NCBI GenBank assembly: GCA_025060595.1
Contig: JANXBX010000004.1
Location: forward strand, 62,001 to 126,000
Direction of reading: 5' to 3'
Length of the DNA stretch: 64,000 nucleotides
Source of the DNA: Synergistota bacterium
Lineage (GTDB): Bacteria; Synergistota; GBS-1
Position numbers and translations under genes: made by a program. Below, piece by piece: positions 57,868 to 64,000 of this stretch; the stretch's first letter is position 1; the number at the start of each line of letters is the position of its first letter. The notes under the pieces were generated by a model. The model had not been told where the DNA came from. It saw only the letters and a list, made by a program, of their open reading frames with translations, and did no database searches.

Positions 57868-58407
57868 ATGAGGTTTTCAACCTCAACTATGGTCCACGCC
57901 AGCATCCTCATAGCTATAAGTATTGTTCTCACTCGATTTGCAAGCTTTATGCTAACACCTTACATAAGACTTGGCTTTGGTCCCGTTCCCATATACATCG
58001 GTGGTATACTCTTTGGCCCATGGGTTGGAGCAATAATTGGAGCACTTGCTGACATTGTAGGCTTCTGGTTCAATACCTTCGGTGCTGCCTTTCCCAATCC
58101 CTTCATAACTTTGGCATCCTTATGCAGAGGGCTACTACCTCCACTATTTTTGAAAGCCTTAGGTGCAAAACAACTTACTTTTCGTTCACTCATAATATCC
58201 ATAATATTAACAGAAATTGTGGCAGGCTTAGGTCTTACAACTTACGGACTCACCTTAATATATAAGGTTCCATTCTCTGTGCTCATCGTTCCGAGACTTA
58301 TATCTACGTCTCTTCTGGTCATCATCTACTCTTTATTGATCTATGCAATAGCAACAAAACTCCTAGCTACCAAAGTTTTTCACAAGGAATTTTCCACAAC
58401 TAAATAA
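57868..58407 (+). CDS. folT: Folate ECF transporter S-component FolT
   Basis: A 179-aa membrane protein with about six helices. Its N-terminus has IAISIVLTRFASFMLTPYIRLGFGPVPIYIGGILFGPWVGA, and further on ADIVGFWFN and AAFPNPFITLASLCRGLLPP. These and the THF riboswitch upstream identify FolT, which takes up folates with a shared ECF module. ATG 57868 follows AAAGGAGG; GTG 57859 is inside the ribosome site. It is a single-gene transcription unit ended by a strong terminator. Confidence 0.95.
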   Translation: MRFSTSTMVHASILIAISIVLTRFASFMLTPYIRLGFGPVPIYIGGILFGPWVGAIIGALADIVGFWFNTFGAAFPNPFITLASLCRGLLPPLFLKALGAKQLTFRSLIISIILTEIVAGLGLTTYGLTLIYKVPFSVLIVPRLISTSLLVIIYSLLIYAIATKLLATKVFHKEFSTTK

Positions 58408-58413
58408 AAATTG

Positions 58414-58446
58414 ATAGGGGGCACCTAACTGTTAGGTGCCCCCTAT
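58414..58446. terminator. Bidirectional intrinsic terminator between folT and ispD
   Basis: A near-perfect long inverted repeat (ATAGGGGGCACCTAAC, 58414-58429, and its complement 58431-58446) with an A run on the left and T-rich on the right. The ispD stop codon lies in the right arm, so the terminator overlaps coding sequence. It serves both convergent genes. Confidence 0.9.
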
Positions 58447-59145
58447 TAGCCCCTCTGAGAGTAAAGCTTGTGCTAATTTTAAGTCAAAAGCATAGGTTAT
58501 TTTTATATTCCATATATTACCAATAACCAATCTTATATTCTCCTCCTTAAAATACCTTAAAATTAAGCTACAATCGTCAGAAGCTTCAATAAATCCATCT
58601 TCTAAAGCTTTACGATGGGCCTCTTTTATTAAAGAAAGATGAAAACCCTGAGGAGTTTGAATAATGAACATTCTATCACGAGGAGGAATATTTTCTACCA
58701 CAAGATCTTTGGCAAAAGCTATAGTTTCCTTTGCGGGTATAGCTAAGGTTACTGCTTTAAACGATCTAAGCTCTGTTATAAGTCTTTCTATATCTTCAAC
58801 CAAAACGAAAGGACGAACTGCATCATGTATTAAAACAACCCCATCTTCATCGCAAATGTTTTCCAAACCAAGTCGAGAGCTTTCCTGCCTTGTTTTCCCA
58901 CCAGCAATGAATTTACTTATCTTTTTATATTTTGGACCTTTGAATAAACTTCTTGCAAAATCCATATATTTATCATTTACAACAAGAATAATCTCATTAA
59001 TACTTTTACTAACTTCAAAAGGTTCTACAGCCCACTCTAAGATGCTTTTTTCACCAATCTTAAAAAACTGCTTAGGAAAGCTATTATCGAATCTTTTTCC
59101 CTCTCCCCCAGCTAAAACTACAGCATAAACTCTTTTAAAGAACAT
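58432..59145 (-). CDS. ispD: 2-C-methyl-D-erythritol 4-phosphate cytidylyltransferase
   Basis: Third step of the MEP isoprenoid pathway: makes CDP-methylerythritol. It has AVVLAGGEGKRF (nucleotide loop with Lys/Arg), the IHDAVRPF motif, and IQTPQGF. It is 237 aa from ATG 59145, which follows AAGGTGGTG. No other MEP genes are near. It runs toward folT and both genes end in one terminator. Confidence 0.95.
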   Translation of the reverse strand: MFFKRVYAVVLAGGEGKRFDNSFPKQFFKIGEKSILEWAVEPFEVSKSINEIILVVNDKYMDFARSLFKGPKYKKISKFIAGGKTRQESSRLGLENICDEDGVVLIHDAVRPFVLVEDIERLITELRSFKAVTLAIPAKETIAFAKDLVVENIPPRDRMFIIQTPQGFHLSLIKEAHRKALEDGFIEASDDCSLILRYFKEENIRLVIGNIWNIKITYAFDLKLAQALLSEGLIGGT

Positions 59146-59192
59146 TTTACACACCACCTTAATATTGTATAATTCTAAAGGAGGTGATTAGC

Positions 59193-59783
59193 TTGGTTAA
59201 AAAACTTGATTGGATAAAGCTGGAGAAAAACGAATCAATTTATAGGGATCCAAACGTACCCCCTGCCTCCAAGGAAAAAATCACCGACGCTATAGCACGA
59301 TCAGCTTATACTTACCATCATGCTTATAGCGGCTGCACACGCGCAGTTTTACTAGCACTTAACGCTCACTTAAATCTGGCTCCTGAAGAAGCTTTCAAGT
59401 ATTGCTTTAGCGCCTGTTCAACCTTACCTGGCGGTGTAGCAAGGATGGGAGAAGTATGTGGCGCATTGACAGGAGCTTTACTAGCTATAGGGCTTGCCTT
59501 CGGCCCCCAAAAACCCCAAGATATTAAAAGCTATGACAGAGCTCTAAAAATAGGAGCTCAACTATTCACAAAGTTTAAAGAAACATTTAACCATGTAAGG
59601 TGTCAAGAAATTCTAGAAGAGCTTTTTGGGAAAAGCCCGAACTTTTGGAACTCTCAAGAAAGGATAGAATGGATAAAAGCCGGTGGTCTTGAAACATGCT
59701 CTTTACTATGCGCAGAAACAGCAAGAATGGCTGCAGAAATAATCATAGATATCAGAGAGAAAGAGAATCAAACATCTTCCTAA
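59193..59783 (+). CDS. C_GCAxxG_C_C family redox-associated protein
   Basis: A 196-aa helical protein from TTG 59193 (AAAGGAGG ends eight bases earlier); GTG 59184 lies in the ribosome site. It carries the family cysteines: YSGCTRAVL, FSACSTLPGGVARMGEVCGALTGALLAIGL (the C-GA-LTGAL core), VRCQEIL, and CSLLC. The family is found in anaerobes and is thought to bind an iron-sulfur or redox group. A -10 TATAAT (59168-59173) lies just upstream. The 3' end overlaps the convergent sigma factor gene by 32 bases. Confidence 0.85.
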   Translation: MVKKLDWIKLEKNESIYRDPNVPPASKEKITDAIARSAYTYHHAYSGCTRAVLLALNAHLNLAPEEAFKYCFSACSTLPGGVARMGEVCGALTGALLAIGLAFGPQKPQDIKSYDRALKIGAQLFTKFKETFNHVRCQEILEELFGKSPNFWNSQERIEWIKAGGLETCSLLCAETARMAAEIIIDIREKENQTSS

Positions 59784-60297
59784 GCTTCTTCTTTACTCGT
59801 TGGAGAGCGTTATCGACAGCTTTAGAATTACATCCAAGCTCTTTAGCAATTTCAATATAGCTTTTGCCTTCTAAATACCTTTTAAGAATCATCCTCTCCA
59901 ATTCACTTAAGCTTTTTTCAATCTCATAGTATACGCTAACCGGTTCATCCTCTCTCAATAAAGAATTAATATTTATGTTTTCCTCTAAAGGAACATAATG
60001 AGAGGAAGGGATATCTTTTTGTCTAGTGGCACGTCTTAAGGCAGTTATAAGTTGTCTTTCAACGCACACTTCCAGAAAAAGATCAAAATCTTTATTTTTA
60101 TGAATATCAAATGAATTAACTGCTTTAAATAAACCAAACATTCCTTCCTGGAGGAGGTCTTCTTTATCCATATTTGGAACAAAATACCTTTGCACTATAG
60201 ACCTAATAAGAGGCATATACATCTTTACTATTTCATTCCATGCTTCAGAAGAACCATTTTGGGCCTTTACTATCAGTTCTCCCTTTCCTTGAGACAC
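59752..60297 (-). CDS. Sigma-70 family factor, SigH (Spo0H)-like
   Basis: A 181-aa alternative sigma factor with regions 2 and 4 only. Region 2 includes EDLLQEGMFGLFKAVNSFD and the SigH-like FLEVCVERQLITALRRATRQK; region 4 carries KSYIEIAKELGCNSKAVDNALQR. In Bacillota SigH drives early stationary-phase and sporulation genes; here, the target set is unknown. GTG 60297 lies behind GAGGTG; GTG 60306 overlaps the birA stop as GTGA. It is encoded in an operon with birA and a Lon-like protease. Confidence 0.88.
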   Translation of the reverse strand: MSQGKGELIVKAQNGSSEAWNEIVKMYMPLIRSIVQRYFVPNMDKEDLLQEGMFGLFKAVNSFDIHKNKDFDLFLEVCVERQLITALRRATRQKDIPSSHYVPLEENININSLLREDEPVSVYYEIEKSLSELERMILKRYLEGKSYIEIAKELGCNSKAVDNALQRVKKKLRKMFDSLSL

Positions 60298-60302
60298 AAA
60301 CT

Positions 60303-61052
60303 TCACCTCACACTTTCTACCACTTCAGAACAAAGAAGTTCAAGATTATCATCCACTTTGACTATCAGTCTCCCATCATCGTTGATATCTAAAGCTTCCC
60401 CTTTAAAAAGCTTACCTTCCCTTTTAAAAACGATCTCTCTTCCGAGGTTAATACAAATTGATTTATAGCGAGACAAAACTTCTTTCTTCCTGAACCATAA
60501 ACTCTCCAACTCCCTAAAGATATTATTTATCATAATACTAAGAATAACCTCCTCTTTAACTGGAAAACCGATCTCACTTTCAAGAGAAGTAGAATCAGGA
60601 ACGTCGGAAATATCTCTCAGATTCAAACCTACCCCTAAAAGACAATAATCTAGTTCTCTACCATTAAATAATCCTTCTATTAGAATTCCACAGACCTTTT
60701 TACCCGATAAAAGAACATCATTTGGCCATTTAACCAGGGCATTTAAACCTAATTCGCTAAGAGCATCAACTACAGCCAAAGCTGTTACCAAACTCAAAAG
60801 ATTAAGTTCGTTTCCCTCCAATTTAGGCCTAAAAGCAAAAGTAAACCACAAACCCCTTCCTTGGGGAGAAATCCATTTCTTCCCGTGTCGCCCTCTTCCA
60901 CAGGTTTGCTCCCCAGCCCATATAATAGTTCCATCACAAAGCTTTCCCTCTCTATAAAGCCTCTTAGCCTCCTCTTGTGTAGAATCTATACTTTCAATAT
61001 AAATAATTTGACAAACTCTAGAGGATAATCCCTTTATTTCGCTCCCCTTCAT
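60303..61052 (-). CDS. birA: Biotin-[acetyl-CoA-carboxylase] ligase, single domain
   Basis: Attaches biotin to the carboxylase carrier. It has ESIDSTQEEAKRL, AGEQTCGRGRHGKKWISP (GRGRxG motif), ALVKWPNDVLL and GILIEG. It is 249 aa with no N-terminal helix-turn-helix, so it cannot act as the biotin repressor. A C-terminal SH3-like part (LFKGEALDINDDGRLIV) follows. It overlaps the Lon-like protease gene by 35 bases. Confidence 0.96.
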   Translation of the reverse strand: MKGSEIKGLSSRVCQIIYIESIDSTQEEAKRLYREGKLCDGTIIWAGEQTCGRGRHGKKWISPQGRGLWFTFAFRPKLEGNELNLLSLVTALAVVDALSELGLNALVKWPNDVLLSGKKVCGILIEGLFNGRELDYCLLGVGLNLRDISDVPDSTSLESEIGFPVKEEVILSIMINNIFRELESLWFRKKEVLSRYKSICINLGREIVFKREGKLFKGEALDINDDGRLIVKVDDNLELLCSEVVESVR

Positions 61053-63426
61053 CTTTTTCCTCCTCTTCTCTTTTCTCCTCTTTCTCTACTTTCTTCCTCC
61101 CCCACTCTCTCAGAGTTTCAGCCATCTCCCTGAGTTTCTTTTCTACCTCTTCGTGAAACCTCTGCGGGTTCAAACCTGTAAGAATCTCGATACCCTCATC
61201 TATGGTCCTTATAGCATAGATGTGAAACTTTCCTTCCTTAACAGCTTCAACTATATCTTCCCTTAGCATAAGGTTTTCTTTATTTCTATAAGGAATTATT
61301 ACACCTTGTCTACCTGTCAATCCCTTTATTCTACAAAAATCAAAGAAACCAGCTATTTTCTTGTTTACACCACCTATTGGTTGTATGTTACCCTTCTGAT
61401 CTACAGAACCAGTGATAGCTATATCCTGCCTTAATGGAATTCCAGAGATAGCAGAAAGTAAAGCATATAGCTCCGCTGCAGAAGCACTATCTCCTTCGAT
61501 TCCCTCGTAAAGCTGTTCAAAGCATATACTTGCAGAAAGGGTTAAAGGAAAATCCTTAGCATATCGGGATGCCATATAGTTGGAAAGAATCATAACACCT
61601 TTATCATGAATTTTCCCGCTCATTCTGCTCTCTCTTTCTATATTTATAACTCCACGCTGACCAAGATGAACCGTAGCTGTTATCCTACTGGGCTTGCCAA
61701 AAGAATAGTCCCCAACATTAAGAATAGCAAGCCCATTTATTTGTCCGACCTTCTCTCCTTCCGCTTCTATAATTATCTGATCTCTCGCAAACATTTCTTT
61801 TAACTTTTCTTCATATCTATTCTCGCGATATATTTTTTCCTCTATAGCCTTTTTAACATGCTTATCCTCTATGTAATTGCTACCATCCATCCGAGCCCAT
61901 GCATCAGCCTCAATCAAGACCGTTATAATATCACTAAATCTTGTCGAAAGTTTCCTCTGATCTTCAGCAAGCTCACTACTATAATCTATCAATGCAGCTA
62001 ACGCAGTTTTATCACAATGTAGTAATCCTTCCTCACGACAATAAGAAGAGATAAACCTACAAACTTCTTTTATATTATTTTCATTCCTCTCCATTTCCAC
62101 ATCAAAGTCCACCTTTATTTTAAAAAGCTTTTTAAAGTCTTCATCAAAGAGCGAAAGAAGATGATATATCCACGGAGATCCAATAAGTAAAACTTTAACC
62201 TTTACGGGTATAGGCTCCGGAACCAAACCAGACACAGGTATTAATCCTACGTGTTCTGCTATATTTTCTACCCTTATTTCCCCTGTTTTGAGAACTCTCT
62301 TTAAAGCATCCCATGATCCAAAATTCCTTAAGACATCTATAACGTTAAGTATAAGATAACCACCGTTAGCCCTATGAATAGCCCCTGCTTTTATTTTAGT
62401 GAAATCAGTGACTAAGAATCCCATTCTCTGCTCGTATTCAAGTTTACCAACCAGATTGTAATAAGTAGGGTTACTTTCAAAAACAACAGGTGCTCCTTCA
62501 AGGCGAGAGTTATCAACAAGAAGATTAACCCTGTATTTATCAAATGATGGAGGCGCTTTCTTGTGCGGTTCCCCCTCTTCAGCAGTTATGAGAAAATCAT
62601 GTAGGTGTTCAACCACATCCTCCATCATATCTTCAAGGAAAGCAACAACTTTTGGAAGATCCACATACTTTTCTTTCAAATCCTTAAACAACCCACCGAT
62701 AACAAAAATACACAACTCTTTCTCTAAACGCTTTATCCTTTCTCTTGCTCCCTTCTCTAATCTTTGAACCTCTCTCATAATCTGCATCGTTCTCTCATGA
62801 AGCTCTAGAGATCTTGCTTCTAATTCCTTCTTCTTTTCAAGAGGAAGAGCATTAAACTCCTCCTGCGTCATTTCCCTTCCATCAACCAATGGAACATTTA
62901 TGAACCCTGTTGGAGTTCTCTTCAAAGCAAAACCAAGGAGTTCCGCCTCTCTATTTAATGCTTCCATAAGCTCGTTAACTTGCTCCTGAAGTTCCTTAAA
63001 GACAAGCCTCTTCCTCGCTTCAAACTCTTCTCCTTCAAAAGCTTTAGGAATTCTAGCTTTAAGCTCATCAAGAAGCTCCTCAATATCTTTCTTAAACTCT
63101 CTTCCCTTACCCGCCGGAAAGGATAAAGCTATCGGTCTTGAAGGATTTTTAAAGTTATAAACATAACACCAATCAGAAGGAACAGGCTCAGTTAGGGCGA
63201 TCTCCTGTGCTATTTTCTTCGCATAAGTCGTTCTCCCAGTACCTGTAATTCCAACAAAAAAGAGATTATACCCTGGACTCTTCACCCTTAGCCCAAAATG
63301 GGCAGCCTTAGCCACTCTATCCTGTCCAATTATGCCTTTACTCAATGGCTCTATATCTTCGGTAGTTCTGAAGTCAAAAACATTTAAGGGACATTTAACC
63401 CTAAGTTCCTCATAAGATAATTCCAA
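61018..63426 (-). CDS. Lon-like ATP-dependent protease (AAA_32 type)
   Basis: An 802-aa protease with an unusual AAA+ part and a C-terminal Lon protease domain. The catalytic dyad is Ser in EGDSASAAELYAL and Lys in GGVNKKIAGFFDF. The Walker A equivalent reads VGITGTGRTTYAKK, with Arg in the lysine place, a feature I recall in this subgroup. A central coiled insertion (about 150-260) separates the Walker A from the rest. TTG 63426 follows GGGGGTG; GTG 63435 is an alternative. It heads an operon with birA and the sigma factor. Confidence 0.93.
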   Translation of the reverse strand: MELSYEELRVKCPLNVFDFRTTEDIEPLSKGIIGQDRVAKAAHFGLRVKSPGYNLFFVGITGTGRTTYAKKIAQEIALTEPVPSDWCYVYNFKNPSRPIALSFPAGKGREFKKDIEELLDELKARIPKAFEGEEFEARKRLVFKELQEQVNELMEALNREAELLGFALKRTPTGFINVPLVDGREMTQEEFNALPLEKKKELEARSLELHERTMQIMREVQRLEKGARERIKRLEKELCIFVIGGLFKDLKEKYVDLPKVVAFLEDMMEDVVEHLHDFLITAEEGEPHKKAPPSFDKYRVNLLVDNSRLEGAPVVFESNPTYYNLVGKLEYEQRMGFLVTDFTKIKAGAIHRANGGYLILNVIDVLRNFGSWDALKRVLKTGEIRVENIAEHVGLIPVSGLVPEPIPVKVKVLLIGSPWIYHLLSLFDEDFKKLFKIKVDFDVEMERNENNIKEVCRFISSYCREEGLLHCDKTALAALIDYSSELAEDQRKLSTRFSDIITVLIEADAWARMDGSNYIEDKHVKKAIEEKIYRENRYEEKLKEMFARDQIIIEAEGEKVGQINGLAILNVGDYSFGKPSRITATVHLGQRGVINIERESRMSGKIHDKGVMILSNYMASRYAKDFPLTLSASICFEQLYEGIEGDSASAAELYALLSAISGIPLRQDIAITGSVDQKGNIQPIGGVNKKIAGFFDFCRIKGLTGRQGVIIPYRNKENLMLREDIVEAVKEGKFHIYAIRTIDEGIEILTGLNPQRFHEEVEKKLREMAETLREWGRKKVEKEEKREEEEKDEGERNKGIIL

Positions 63427-63458
63427 TGAAGACACCCCCTTTTAAAAACCTTAAGTAA

Positions 63459-63486
63459 AATTATATCAAATTTTTGTGATATAATT
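63459..63486. promoter_or_regulatory. Palindromic divergent promoters
   Basis: The arms AATTATATCA and TGATATAATT flank eight bases. On the minus strand TGATATAAT (core 63460-63465) serves the protease gene. On the plus strand TGATATAAT (core 63480-63485) serves the SurA-like gene. The two -10 boxes point away from each other and neither has a good -35, so the palindrome itself is two extended promoters in mirror image. Confidence 0.6.
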
Positions 63487-63530
63487 CTAAGAGTAAGAAA
63501 AACCGAAAAAACCAAAGGAGGTAAGATCTC

Positions 63531-64000
63531 ATGTTCAAAACATTAAGAAACCAGATGAAGCTAATATTTATAATAGTTACTATTTTCTTCGCCCTATCCA
63601 TATACATAGGATATGACATCTATACACGAGGAAAAGGATCCCCAACACATTCTCCATCTACCACAGCAGCCATAGTTAATGGAGTACCTATATCAACAGC
63701 TCTTCTTAATGCAGCTATAAGAAATGAGCTATCAAATTATAAAGCAGAAGACTTAAAGAAATTAACAAAGGAAGATTTTGAAAATATTAGAAGAAATGTA
63801 TTACAGGCTCTTATAAATTATGAACTTGTATATCAGGAAGCCATAAAAGAGGGACTTAAACCGTCCTCTAAAGAAATAGACGACGCTATAAGCAACATTG
63901 AAAAAAGATTCTCAACTAAAGAAGAATTCTTAAACTTTCTTCAGAGACAAGGAATATCTCTAGCAGATCTGAGGAAAGGATTAGAAAGGGAGCTAACTGT
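63531..64000 (+). CDS. SurA/PpiC-like membrane-anchored chaperone or prolyl isomerase, N-terminal part
   Basis: The first 156 codons are in the window. A short cytoplasmic start and one membrane helix (about 10-28, LIFIIVTIFFALSIYIGYDI) are followed by a SurA N-terminal-like helical domain: AAIVNGVPISTALLNAAI, then VLQALINYELVYQEAIKEGLKP, and KEIDDAISNIEKRF. It is an extracytoplasmic folding factor anchored in the membrane. The PPIase domain, if any, lies beyond the window. ATG 63531 follows AAAGGAGG. Confidence 0.9.
   Translation, partial: MFKTLRNQMKLIFIIVTIFFALSIYIGYDIYTRGKGSPTHSPSTTAAIVNGVPISTALLNAAIRNELSNYKAEDLKKLTKEDFENIRRNVLQALINYELVYQEAIKEGLKPSSKEIDDAISNIEKRFSTKEEFLNFLQRQGISLADLRKGLERELT

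Noticed and set aside
60303-61052. BirA as biotin repressor acting on bioY
   Set aside because: The protein lacks the N-terminal DNA-binding domain, and no BirA operator was seen near bioY.

Overview
The window is a dense, AT-rich bacterial chromosome segment with about 60 genes in long, tightly packed operons. Many genes overlap by 1-35 bases, and gene-free DNA is scarce. The content points to an anaerobic, probably thermophilic heterotroph: ATP-dependent dehydratase-type activases, electron-bifurcating NfnAB, hydrogenase maturation genes, a threefold set of GH57 alpha-glucan enzymes and TAXI-TRAP uptake. FapR, FabK, a THF riboswitch, a SigH-like sigma factor and a 6S RNA upstream of rarA resemble anaerobic Bacillota, but Synergistota or related deep lineages fit as well. 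No ribosomal RNA is present, so I do not place the organism. No insertion sequence, prophage, tRNA or CRISPR array was seen.

Layout. 1-3.3 kb (- strand): start of ltaE, rarA, a 6S RNA, bioY and tyrS. 3.3-10.7 kb (-): a complete fatty-acid elongation operon read fapR-plsX-fabH-fabK-fabD-fabG-acpP-fabF-rnc-tyrS-bioY, with a promoter and a putative FapR operator in front. 10.8-17.8 kb: a TAXI-TRAP transporter, a polar amino-acid ABC transporter, an aminotransferase and an exported protein of unknown function. 19.3-34.8 kb (+): a phosphodiester glycosidase-like protein, then an alpha-glucan block (GH57/DUF3536, phosphorylase, GH57 glucanotransferase, GH57 branching enzyme, glgA, glgC), a TPP enzyme, an MFS carrier and an ECF S-component.

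34.8-46.8 kb (-): a long operon with a four-cysteine mini-protein, a NifX-like protein, a PAS/AAA/Fis regulator without GAFTGA, DUF4416, purB, two DUF2229 proteins plus their ATPase activase, a PPP-family phosphatase, an ACT protein, a UPF0210 protein and a PEP/pyruvate-binding protein. 46.9-56.7 kb: a tail-anchored coiled-coil protein, an MFS carrier, then psuG-hypF-hypC-hypD-hypE-nfnA-nfnB. 56.7-64 kb: rplM-rpsI, a THF riboswitch with folT, ispD, a C_GCAxxG protein, a SigH-like sigma factor, birA, a Lon-like protease and the start of a SurA-like chaperone.

The points most worth a second look are: (1) glgA and psuG seem to lack any ATG/GTG/TTG at the right place and may start at ATA (or CTG) and ATC; (2) the THF riboswitch has a readable switch of mutually exclusive helices next to the folT ribosome site; (3) an activase with two three-cysteine DUF2229 partners and no recognisable dehydratase looks like a stand-alone ATP-driven iron-sulfur reductase; (4) recurring TGnTATAAT promoters with poor -35 boxes, some only 6-10 bases from a start codon; and (5) unusually heavy use of TTG/GTG starts.
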